Position numbers and translations under genes: made by a program. From a virus, in IMG/VR virus record IMGVR_UViG_3300032242_001644, positions 1 through 64,000 of that record: a DNA stretch of 64,000 nt. One strand, written 5' to 3'. Each line of letters starts with the position of its first letter. Position 1 is the first letter of the stretch. The notes beneath the pieces are model-generated. The model saw only the letters and a list, made by a program, of their open reading frames with translations. It searched no databases and had not been told where the DNA came from. Of the stretch, positions 33,201 through 41,900 are shown in pieces.

Positions 33201-33542
33201 ATGCGTCCATTATGTCCATGTTGCCAGAAAAGTCCTCGTGCTATTAATTACTACAAGGACAAAAAGGTATTTTATAGAAAGTTCTGCGAGAGCTGCGCAA
33301 AGAACGGGGGTAAGGACAAGGGTACACCACGCTGGTATCAGCTAGGATACCGTAAGAAAGATTTTTGTGAAAAATGCGGTTTTAAAAGCAAACACTCTGA
33401 ACAGTTTAACGTCTTGTTTGTAGACGGGGATCTTAACAACTGTAGGCCTATTAACTTAAAAACAGTATGCGCCAACTGTCAACGCATACTGCAAAAAGAA
33501 GGTGTTAAGTGGCGGCAGGGCGATCTATTACCAGATTTTTAA
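33201..33542 (+). CDS. Zinc-ribbon / HNH-like protein, 113 aa
   Basis: Four C-x-x-C type pairs: C-P-C-C near 5-8, C-E-S-C near 31-34, C-E-K-C near 54-57, and C-A-N-C near 90-93 next to an N-L-K-T-V segment. V-D-G-D-L-N-N lies where an HNH core would be, but the His residues of a true HNH nuclease are not clear. I recall this protein in T4-like cyanophages beside tail or neck genes. DNA or RNA binding likely. It overlaps the dNMP kinase end by 38 nt. Confidence 0.65.
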   Translation: MRPLCPCCQKSPRAINYYKDKKVFYRKFCESCAKNGGKDKGTPRWYQLGYRKKDFCEKCGFKSKHSEQFNVLFVDGDLNNCRPINLKTVCANCQRILQKEGVKWRQGDLLPDF

Positions 33543-34137
33543 CTGTGTTATACAGTGAGTCAATTGTTCTATTGTTGTCAATAATATGATCAAAGTCTGT
33601 TCCTGCCCAGGCTGTTTCACTAGCGTGTATACCTTCGTCTTTTAGCCACTGAATTGCCTTAGTATCACCCTTGTTGGCTTTACAGGCAATGTCATACCAG
33701 TGTGGTATTACACCACGCTGTACCCATATGATTTTCCCACCTTGTGCTTTGATAGCTCGAATTTCGTTAGGAAACCGACAGTCGCTAATGACCACATGAT
33801 CTTTACTGGTTCGGAGTTTGTTTTCTAGACTAGCAATCCAAATGTCATCATGGAAACCTTTACGACATACTTCTGTGCCCCAGAGTTGCAGCATTAATCG
33901 AGGAGTTAGTTCGGGCATGTTTAAACGAGATGCCCACCACGGATCTACTTGTTCACGCCACTCACGTGCTTCTTTAGTGCGACCTTCAAGTAGTGTTCTA
34001 TCCCAGCCGAACACTGCTGCCACTGCATCTTTAAGAGTTGATGCAAAACTTTCTCTGCGGAACTCGTGGAAATTTTGTAGGTAATCTGCTACAGTATCCT
34101 TGCCGCTACCAATAAAACCGCATACGCCTATGATCAT
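33505..34137 (-). CDS. 1: Deoxynucleoside monophosphate kinase (T4 gp1-like)
   Basis: Phosphorylates dNMPs to supply precursors for phage DNA. The P-loop G-F-I-G-S-G-K-D-T is at 7-15. R-E-W-R-E-Q-V-D-P-W-W-A and L-M-L-Q-L-W-G-T-E near 60-92 match the substrate region of T4-type kinases, followed by V-V-I-S-D-C-R-F-P-N-E near 115-125. 210 aa (T4: 241). It has its own near-consensus sigma70 promoter and an AGAGGA ribosome binding site, so it is probably an early gene. Confidence 0.9.
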   Translation of the reverse strand: MIIGVCGFIGSGKDTVADYLQNFHEFRRESFASTLKDAVAAVFGWDRTLLEGRTKEAREWREQVDPWWASRLNMPELTPRLMLQLWGTEVCRKGFHDDIWIASLENKLRTSKDHVVISDCRFPNEIRAIKAQGGKIIWVQRGVIPHWYDIACKANKGDTKAIQWLKDEGIHASETAWAGTDFDHIIDNNRTIDSLYNTVKNLVIDRPAAT

Positions 34138-34156
34138 AATTGTCCTCTTTAGAACA

Positions 34157-34185
34157 AGTATAATACAGTTTTATTAAAAAGTCAA
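34157..34185 (-). promoter_or_regulatory. Sigma70-like promoter of dNMP kinase
   Basis: TTGACT (34180-34185), exact 17-nt spacer, TATACT (34157-34162), 19 nt before the ATG at 34137. The best sigma70 match in the window. Confidence 0.65.
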
Positions 34186-34191
34186 AGATTT

Positions 34192-34950
34192 TTAACCAAT
34201 AATCCAGCTATAGCCAATGCCGCCGGATGCCGATGTTGCTAATTCGATTGTTAATCGATCTATGTCAGCTTGGCCTTCGGCTTTCATTGCGGCACCGTTT
34301 AGACTAGTTCCGCCCTGTGGGCCAGCAATTTGACTGAACAATTCACGAGCTTGTCCAAGCATGATTTTACAATTAGCCAGTGTATAGTCTTTAATCCACT
34401 GTCCTGAATAGGTGTCGTTGATAATTGCAGCATCTGGTTTTATATTGTAGATCCATAGTAGAATCTCTTCGTCTGAACGCGGACGTTGTTGTATTACTAG
34501 TCTCTTGTTTTGTGGATTCCAAGTAAAATTAATAAACGATCCAAACATTCTACCTACTAGTTCTTGATACTGTGCAAACAATTCGTAGGTCAACAAGCCA
34601 CCCATATTTGTCGATGACAACAAATAGGTATTAGTGTAGGCTAGGTTAAACGGTTCAAATACTGTACCACCTTGTCCACCACCTGATCGTGAACCGATCG
34701 AACGTCGGAACAACTGTCGTACCTGTTGTATTTCTTTGGGCAGTATATATTCGTTCTGATCTACTTTCAGTGTTAAGAACGCATAGCTTTCTTCCACAGC
34801 ATTATCGCTACGCTGACGGAATACTGCAAGAGCACGATTAAGTGCTGTTTCATAATGTATAGGGTCTAGCTCTACATCGATCATGCCTTCACCTAGCATG
34901 GCTTTGCAGTAGTTAAACACTTCTTGTTTTGATGGATCAATTTGGCTCAT
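34192..34950 (-). CDS. 13: Neck protein (T4 gp13-like)
   Basis: 252 aa. The N-terminus Q-E-V-F-N-Y-C-K-A-M-L-G followed by E-L-D-P-I-H-Y-E-T-A-L-N-R-A-L parallels the T4 gp13 opening (vertex or neck connector fold). The C-terminus, with W-I-K-D-Y-T-L-A-N-C-K and G-G-I-G-Y-S-W-I-I-G, parallels gp13's W-V-K-D-Y and F-G-I-L-V-G. Somewhat shorter than T4 (309). It is divergent from gp14 over a shared palindromic late octamer. No Shine-Dalgarno sequence precedes the ATG. Confidence 0.82.
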   Translation of the reverse strand: MSQIDPSKQEVFNYCKAMLGEGMIDVELDPIHYETALNRALAVFRQRSDNAVEESYAFLTLKVDQNEYILPKEIQQVRQLFRRSIGSRSGGGQGGTVFEPFNLAYTNTYLLSSTNMGGLLTYELFAQYQELVGRMFGSFINFTWNPQNKRLVIQQRPRSDEEILLWIYNIKPDAAIINDTYSGQWIKDYTLANCKIMLGQARELFSQIAGPQGGTSLNGAAMKAEGQADIDRLTIELATSASGGIGYSWIIG

Positions 34951-34955
34951 GCTAG

Positions 34956-34967
34956 TATTTATAAATA
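34956..34967. promoter_or_regulatory. Palindromic two-way late octamer between gp13 and gp14
   Basis: TATTTATAAATA reads TATAAATA on both strands (minus 34956-34963, plus 34960-34967). It ends 5 nt before the gp13 ATG and 7 nt before the gp14 ATG. Confidence 0.55.
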
Positions 34968-34974
34968 TATGACT

Positions 34975-36339
34975 ATGCCAAGACTCAGTTTATACAAGCC
35001 CGAAAAGGGCAATAATTACAAATTTATCGATAAAACCGTTTGGTCAATGTTCCAAGTTGGTGGCACCGATGTGTTTGTTCACAAGTATTTAGGTTCAGGT
35101 GCGCCTGTTGCTGGTACTTCAAGTCCTACGATTCCGCAGTATGATGCATTGAATCCGTCAAATATTCAAGATTTGCTGTTCTTGGAAAATAGAGATCGTA
35201 CTTACGATACAAATATCTACCAGTTGCGTGGAGTGTACAATGTGCAAGATACTGATTTTAATCTAAGTCAATTTGGCTTATTCTTGCAAAACGACACAGT
35301 GTTTATCAGTTTTCACATTAACGATACTGTAGAAAAACTTGGTCGTAAAATTATAGCAGGCGATGTTATCGAACTGCCGCATTTGAAAGACGAATATGCT
35401 CTTAACGATCTAACATTTACTCTAAAACGTTTCTATGTTGTTCAAGAAGTAAACAGAGCCAGCGAAGGATTTTCAGCAACTTGGTATCCACACCTATATC
35501 GTGCCAAGTGTACACCAATGGTTGACAGTCAAGAATTTAAACAGATCCTTGATGCTGCTGCGGATACTGCAAATGATCGAGGAGTGTGGGCAGAAAATAC
35601 CACTTACTATCCCGGTGATGTTGTTAAAGGTGCAGATGGACTATATTATAATGTCATTGCAGAAGTGACAAATATTTCGCCGCCTAACTCGACCTATTAT
35701 ACATTGGCCAACAGTCTACGTGATATTGTCAGTACTTACAAGAAAGAACTAGCAATCACACAGGCCGTATTAAACCAAGCAGAAGCAGATGCTCCAAAGA
35801 GTGGATTTGATGTTACTAAATTCTTTACACTCGCTGTTGATTCTGCAGGACACCCAGCACTGGTCACTGCCGATGAAGATACCATTGATGCCAGTACATT
35901 TACCATTAGTGGCGTAGATGGTGAGGCAACTACTGTAGATGCGTCAACTGTGCTGCAAACACCCACTAAAGAAGGATACGATAAAACGTATCTTATTGGC
36001 GACGGAGTTGCGCCAAACGGTGCTCCGTTTACCAGCGGTACAATATTTCCATCTGGTAATCCAGTTGAAGGACAATTCTGTTTACGCACTGACTTCTTCC
36101 CTAATAGACTATTCCGTTATTCAGGTAAGCGTTGGATCAAGTATGAAGATAATGTTAGAATGAACATGAGTAATATTGGCGCAGACGATGCTGCTGCTGG
36201 CATAACCACAGCCAACGGTATACGTCTTACACAGAAAAGTACGTTTGTTAATAATACAGCAACTGATAATATCAACGGACATATTATTAAAGAAAGACAA
36301 AGTCTTAGCAAGGCTCTTAGACCAAAGGCGGATGAATAA
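34975..36339 (+). CDS. 14: Neck protein (T4 gp14-like), enlarged
   Basis: 454 aa from the ATG at 34975 (M-P-R-L-S-L-Y-K-P-E-K-G), chosen because the family starts this way; upstream ATGs at 34942 and 34969 are alternatives. Core features: F-Q-V-G-G-T-D-V near 23-30, Q-D-L-L-F-L-E-N-R-D-R, D-F-N-L-S-Q-F-G-L-F-L-Q-N-D, and E-L-P-H-L-K-D-E. With gp13 it closes the head after packaging. The C-terminal half (230-454) is extra compared with T4 (256 aa). The stop overlaps the endonuclease start (TAATG). Confidence 0.85.
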   Translation: MPRLSLYKPEKGNNYKFIDKTVWSMFQVGGTDVFVHKYLGSGAPVAGTSSPTIPQYDALNPSNIQDLLFLENRDRTYDTNIYQLRGVYNVQDTDFNLSQFGLFLQNDTVFISFHINDTVEKLGRKIIAGDVIELPHLKDEYALNDLTFTLKRFYVVQEVNRASEGFSATWYPHLYRAKCTPMVDSQEFKQILDAAADTANDRGVWAENTTYYPGDVVKGADGLYYNVIAEVTNISPPNSTYYTLANSLRDIVSTYKKELAITQAVLNQAEADAPKSGFDVTKFFTLAVDSAGHPALVTADEDTIDASTFTISGVDGEATTVDASTVLQTPTKEGYDKTYLIGDGVAPNGAPFTSGTIFPSGNPVEGQFCLRTDFFPNRLFRYSGKRWIKYEDNVRMNMSNIGADDAAAGITTANGIRLTQKSTFVNNTATDNINGHIIKERQSLSKALRPKADE

Positions 36340-36866
36340 TGTATATCTATAAATTTACACATATAGAAAACGGCAAGTGCTACATTGGACAAACTATTCA
36401 AGATCCAAATCAACGTCGTCTAGAGCATATTGCAGATAGTCGATATACTGCTAAGACATACCATTTTCATAATGCTCTACGAAAATATGGCATAGATGCA
36501 TTTACATTCGATGTAATTGATTCTGCAACATCATTAGATGATTTAAATAAATTAGAAGAAAAGTATGTATTATTATTTGATTCGATTAACAATGGATATA
36601 ATATTCGAAATCCGGGCGACAATAAAACACATAATCCCGCTAGTATCGAACGTATGAGAGAATCTCAGCGTAATGCTCATGCTAGAAGAAAAACATTAGG
36701 TACAGATACGTGGACACGTAAAGACGGCGGCCCTATGAAGGGTAAGACGCAATCAACAAATACAAAAGAAAAGATGCGAATTGCGCACTTAGAAGCAACA
36801 CATTGTAGAGGAAAAACATGGAAATTAATAGATGGAAAACGTGTTTGGCTGGAGGCTTCGGTTTAA
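36339..36866 (+). CDS. GIY-YIG homing endonuclease with NUMOD3 repeats
   Basis: 175 aa. The N-terminal GIY-YIG domain has I-Y-K-F near 3-6 and C-Y-I-G-Q-T near 14-19, with Arg26/27, His30 and Glu74 as likely catalytic residues. Two NUMOD3-type DNA-binding motifs follow (N-P-A-S-I-E-R-M-R-E-S near 100-110 and N-T-K-E-K-M-R-I-A-H near 141-150). It is free-standing, between gp14 and gp15, and its ATG overlaps the gp14 stop. It is in the same reading frame as gp15. A selfish element spread by cutting allelic sites. Confidence 0.88.
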   Translation: MYIYKFTHIENGKCYIGQTIQDPNQRRLEHIADSRYTAKTYHFHNALRKYGIDAFTFDVIDSATSLDDLNKLEEKYVLLFDSINNGYNIRNPGDNKTHNPASIERMRESQRNAHARRKTLGTDTWTRKDGGPMKGKTQSTNTKEKMRIAHLEATHCRGKTWKLIDGKRVWLEASV

Positions 36867-36929
36867 CACCGTTGAAATATTATTCAGTTCTTTTATGACG
36901 GTCAAATTAGACGATATGTAACACAATTT

Positions 36930-38501
36930 ATGCGCATCTTCATTGGGTTTAAGACTCAAGCAGGCGATGGCACACTGAGACAAATTCCAGTAATGTACGG
37001 TGACATGACCAAACAAGTTGCCAGCATTATTAAAGAAAACAGCGAAAACAAAATGCCCAGTGTGCCTCGTATTGCCTGTTACATCACTGGTATTGAAATT
37101 GCACGTGACAGACTAAGTGATTCAAGTTTTGTCAGCAAGTTAAACATTAGAGAACGTGCTTATACCACTGCTGCGGGCAACATTGAGTACGAAAATTATC
37201 AAGGTGGTGGCTATACTGTTGAGCGTTTAATGCCAACTCCGTACAAGTTGACAATGAAAGCAGACATCTGGACCAGCAACACTGACCAAAAGTTACAGGT
37301 CATGGAACAGATACTAATGTTGTTTAATCCTAGTTTAGAAATACAAACTACGGACAACTATATTGACTGGACCAGTCTAAGTGTGGTCGATCTAACTGGG
37401 ACAAATTTTACCAGTAGATCAATTCCAGTTGGGTCTGCCGACGATATTGATATTTGTTCTTTAGACTTTGAAATGCCTATTTGGATCAGTCCTCCTACCA
37501 AGGTCAAGAAACTTGGTGTTGTTAAAAACATTATTATGAATATTTTTGGTGAGCAAGGTGATGTTAGTGACCTGTCTAATATATTGTTTAATGATCCAAA
37601 TGCACAGGCCACATCAACTCCGGGTAATTTTGGAGTAATATTACTCAAGGCCAATAATGGTCAGCCTCATGACTATAATGTTGAAGTGTTAGATGCCAAT
37701 GAAGCAGTAAGTGAAGTAGGACTTGAAGCGCCCACTAAACAAAGTTATCGTATTGATTGGCATAAGGTTCTTGAACTGTACGGCGGTTATCAGCCAGGTA
37801 TCAGCCAGATATTTTTTAGACAACCTAGCGGCAATGAACTAGGCGGAACTTTCACAGTTAATGAAATAGATCCGTCGTTTATCGTTGTTACTATTGACCC
37901 TGATACAATACCCACTAATTCGTTAGGTGCAATTACCGCAATTATTGACCCTTATAAATTTAATCCCATTGCAACATTTGGCAGTAAAGCTGATATACCG
38001 CAAGGCACACGCTACTTAATTCTTGATGATATTAACATATTAGAAGACAGGTATTGGACCACAGAAGTTCGAAGAGTAAATGCACTTACTAGCCAATTTG
38101 ATCTTGCAGTTCCATTCTCATCACTGACTGCCTATCAGGTGTTTGTTGAAAAGACCGAAGTGATTTCATCGGTTGTTGAACACAACGGCAATGTTAGAGT
38201 TGTTCTTGATACTGCGGTTCAGAATGCCAAAGTTACAATTAAAACCATGACAGGTTATGACGGCCCAGATGCTTGGAAAAATACCGATATGACTGACACG
38301 GTGGTTGCTGCTAATTCTGTAATTGAATGGAATGGTGCCAAATGGGATGTGGTGTTTGTTCCAGGCCCAGTGGTTAATCCAATCTATACTACAAATGCAA
38401 AAACTGGTATACAGTACAAATGGGATGGAGAGCAATGGGTCAAGAGTTTCGAAGGCGAATATGCCAGCGGATACTGGCGATTCGTTCTTGACCCAGTATA
38501 A
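36930..38501 (+). CDS. 15: Tail completion and sheath stabiliser (T4 gp15-like)
   Basis: 523 aa from the first ATG. The conserved part includes V-P-R-I-A-C-Y-I-T-G near 46-55, I-W-T-S-N-T-D-Q-K near 110-118, D-N-Y-I-D-W-T-S-L near 137-145 and F-E-M-P-I-W-I-S-P-P near 184-193. This matches gp15, which caps the tail and fixes the sheath; T4 gp15 has 272 aa, so the C-terminal half is extra. The family's conserved beginning (F-F-Y-D-G-Q-I-R-R-Y) lies in frame upstream at 36888-36917 without an ATG, GTG or TTG, so the true start is probably an ATT at 36879 or 36882. The stop overlaps the next start (TAATG). Confidence 0.8.
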   Translation: MRIFIGFKTQAGDGTLRQIPVMYGDMTKQVASIIKENSENKMPSVPRIACYITGIEIARDRLSDSSFVSKLNIRERAYTTAAGNIEYENYQGGGYTVERLMPTPYKLTMKADIWTSNTDQKLQVMEQILMLFNPSLEIQTTDNYIDWTSLSVVDLTGTNFTSRSIPVGSADDIDICSLDFEMPIWISPPTKVKKLGVVKNIIMNIFGEQGDVSDLSNILFNDPNAQATSTPGNFGVILLKANNGQPHDYNVEVLDANEAVSEVGLEAPTKQSYRIDWHKVLELYGGYQPGISQIFFRQPSGNELGGTFTVNEIDPSFIVVTIDPDTIPTNSLGAITAIIDPYKFNPIATFGSKADIPQGTRYLILDDINILEDRYWTTEVRRVNALTSQFDLAVPFSSLTAYQVFVEKTEVISSVVEHNGNVRVVLDTAVQNAKVTIKTMTGYDGPDAWKNTDMTDTVVAANSVIEWNGAKWDVVFVPGPVVNPIYTTNAKTGIQYKWDGEQWVKSFEGEYASGYWRFVLDPV

Positions 38502-38911
38502 TGCATAAAGAGATAGATACTAGTATGCAAAAACATGCTGGTATCTTATTCTTATCTAAACAAACCTCCAAGGTCCTGATCATCCTTGAGGACACAAAAT
38601 GGACAGTGCCCACATTCACACGCACAGATGTGGTGTTACAGGATGCTGCTCCTATAATTGAACTCTACTACAACAAACCTGCTAAGTTAATTCCTTTAGA
38701 ATTATATGTCAGCAGTGACAGCGGTTTTGAATTTTCCACCTACGTGTGTCTTGTAGATAGTGAGTTCACAATAGAAAAATGCCCAACATATTGCTGGGCA
38801 AGTTTTGATCAATTACCTAAGAATCTTCACACTGGCTTAAAAACCACATTGACCAACAAGGTTATTAACGATAAAATTAATACCATGTTGGTCGTAGCCA
38901 AACAACTTTAA
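38501..38911 (+). CDS. Nudix-fold-like protein without catalytic box
   Basis: 136 aa; ATG overlaps the gp15 stop. The frame of a Nudix protein is visible: A-G-I-L-F-L near 13-18 (first strand), W-T-V-P near 34-37 where L-P-G-G would be, and C-W-A-S-F-D-Q-L-P-K-N-L-H-T-G-L-K near 98-114, the usual Nudix ending. The catalytic helix R-E-x-x-E-E is missing; only E54 lies in the corresponding stretch. It may be a binding protein or relic. It converges with the 1842-aa gene (4-nt overlap). Confidence 0.5.
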   Translation: MHKEIDTSMQKHAGILFLSKQTSKVLIILEDTKWTVPTFTRTDVVLQDAAPIIELYYNKPAKLIPLELYVSSDSGFEFSTYVCLVDSEFTIEKCPTYCWASFDQLPKNLHTGLKTTLTNKVINDKINTMLVVAKQL

Positions 38912-41900
38912 GCCTGCGCTTCGCCCCAACGTAGAATAACGTTAACTGGGGTATTTGAGCCGCTGACCTTGTACACGTTAATGGCCAATACGTCTGGACC
39001 ATTAGGGAATGTACCGCGTCCACCAATTGCGGTTGATGTCATTTCTTTCAATCCTGATAAGTCTAGCGTATCAGTATTGCCTGGGTTACTAACGAATGAG
39101 AAGACTTGCTCACCCGGCAATGCATATGCTGATCCAAACTGGAATACTGGCGTTGCACCTGCTGCAATAGTTGCATTGGATGTTTGTGTAAATGTCACAC
39201 GATAAACAGTTGTTGCACCAAACGTTCTTGTTGCGGTTGCAGCTACGGATGTACCAGCTGGGAACTGTGTATAGTTAGTTGCAATTTTAGTTCCAAGGTT
39301 GGCACCGCTTGATGTCCAAGATGCACTGGTAAAGAACAAGTAGTTGGTAATTACATAGTTGGCTGCAGAACCTGCTGCTGTCACTGTAACAGTTTGGTCG
39401 TTGCTCGCACCTGATGCACTAGTGGCGTTTGCCGCAGCACTCATAACAACTCTTGTATAACTTGTACCGCCAATGTTAATATAACTTGGAGTAATTGTTT
39501 GAATTGTTTGAGATCCAGTTATATAAGTTGCCAAAGATAACGAATCACTAGTTGCAATACCGCTTGATGCATATTGTGTATCAGTGATTAAGAAATCAGT
39601 TCTAGCAGTATTTAATGCACTTCCGTATGTTGATGTTGCCGCTGAAGTAGCAGTGATTGTAATATTATTTCCAGATCCTGCTGTAGATGTATTATTTGCA
39701 GGACCGCTCATAATAACCTGTGCATATGACACGCCACTAATTGTAGTAAAGTTAGAAACAACGCTTGAGATTGTATGAACTGTTGTAATAAATGTTGCCA
39801 CTGATAGACTATCAGTAACTGATATTGTTATACTGGATAACTGCGATTGCGTTATTAAGAAATCTGTTCTTGACGCACTTAACGCTGTATTATAACGAGC
39901 AGCCACTGAACTTGTTATTGATGCAGTAAGATTTTGTGCTCCATTTGACACTGCGGCCGGACTTGTTCCATTTGCTACCGCAGACATAACAATACGAGTA
40001 TACGGGATACCAGCTAGTGTAATATAGCTGTTAGTAATAGATACAATAGTTTGTCCACCAACTACATAACCGGGTATGTTAATACCATCTCCAGTTGATA
40101 ACGGGGTAGTAAGGCCGGAAATTATTGAATTAGCAACTAGAAAATCTGACCTTGCAGTACTAACAGCACTGTTATATACTGGACTTGTAGAGGCTGCAAA
40201 ACTAGCCGCTGTAATTGTTTGCACTACTGGATTAAATGATATCGCAGTCAATGATGCAGTAATTGGTGCAAAACTCTTGGCTGTTAGCGTGGTTGTAAAT
40301 GCGCCTTGTACTATGGCTGTTGCTGTTGATACATTACCGCCCCATGTTACACTACCGCCGGATGCAACTTGAGCAAAACTTGGCTGTCCACCAGCACCTA
40401 ACGAGTTCAATCCAGTCCAGGTGATCAATGTAGGATCAGTTGGATAGTTAATTGGATTCAAAATACCTTGAACAATAATTGCGCCGCCGCCTGACACTGT
40501 GTCAGATGTAATGGAAATACCCGATAACAATAATTGCGCACGATTTAGCAATTCTCTTACACCCAAGTCACCAGTTTGTGCGTTTGATACACTGGGTGCT
40601 AGACGAATTAAGAAAGCAGTATTAGTGCTAGTACTGGCGCTAACTCCGGTCGCTGCGTAGTTAAAAATGTATCCACGATCGCTGTCAAACTGACCGTCAA
40701 TCATGTATGCACTACCCCAGTGACTGATTAACGGAGTAATTGTATTACTGATTAGGATAACACCAGCATTTACATTATGACTTGCTGCGGGACTTCCTGT
40801 AAATGTTCGTTGGGCACCTGCTGCAAACTGTGATAGACTAGAACCGCGTGAACAACCAACTAGGCTAGTACCGTTGTTTGCTGTATATGAAATTAATTCA
40901 CTGTCAACAACTACTGTTCCTGCAGGTGGAAAGTAGTATGCATTAGTTAGTGGCAATACTGTGTCTGATGCGGTGATCGCTGCGGATAATTTATCTTTTG
41001 CACCTTCGTTGATAACTTCGTAGCGAACTGGTTGGTTACCTGAACGCATGTAAGCCTCGATGTTGTAGTTGCTGTTACGGAAACGATGCACGAATACATA
41101 ATTACCGTCGGATCCTCTAAGCATAAAATCAATAAATCCAGCACCATACCACGTGTGTTGGATACCAATCATCTGCATTTTAGTAACATCGATATTATAA
41201 CCACTATCACCTCGGCCGTCTGCTGTGTCTCTATTCCAATAGGCCTGCGGCACTATTAGATCGTTAGTTTTGGCCATTTTGGCAGAAGTTAAATCAATAG
41301 TTCCTCGATAGTCAGGACTAACTGTTAGACTTGTGTTGCTGTTAATTTGTGTTACCACATGACTCATACCGCGAATAACAACTCTATCACCTGCGGCAAG
41401 TTGTTCTGTAAATCTTGTACCAGTACCGGTGACTTGGTTTGAGTTTGCAGCAAGTGCAATAGATCCAGCTACTTGAAATGTACTTGAACGTTTTACAACG
41501 GCTAATTTTTGTCCGTCGTATTGCCAGAACATACCGTTTTGGTCGTCAAAAATACCTGCACGAACTGTTGAACCGTGCCATGATCTAACACTTATAACAC
41601 AAGGATTACCAATAGATGCTGTGGTAGCGCCCAGAGTTTGTTGTGCAATTATTGTTAAAATACGTTCGGTTAAAATACTAAACACAGTATAGTTACCGTT
41701 GTATCCCGATGTAATTACACCGCTGATGCTAATTCCGCCGTTAACTTGACAGCCGTGATCAACGTCGTCTAGAACAACAGTTATAACACTACCTACGCCC
41801 GTTCCCGAAGAAGTGATACTTGCAATGTTATAACTAGGTGCAAATAATGCACCAGTGTTATACATAACACCTTTACCCGATTGATACCGAATATACTTCT

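Noticed and set aside
36339-36930. Group I intron carrying the GIY-YIG gene
   Set aside because: Only about 20 nt lie between the endonuclease stop and the conserved gp15 beginning, and the endonuclease starts at the gp14 stop, so there is no room for a group I core outside the reading frame.
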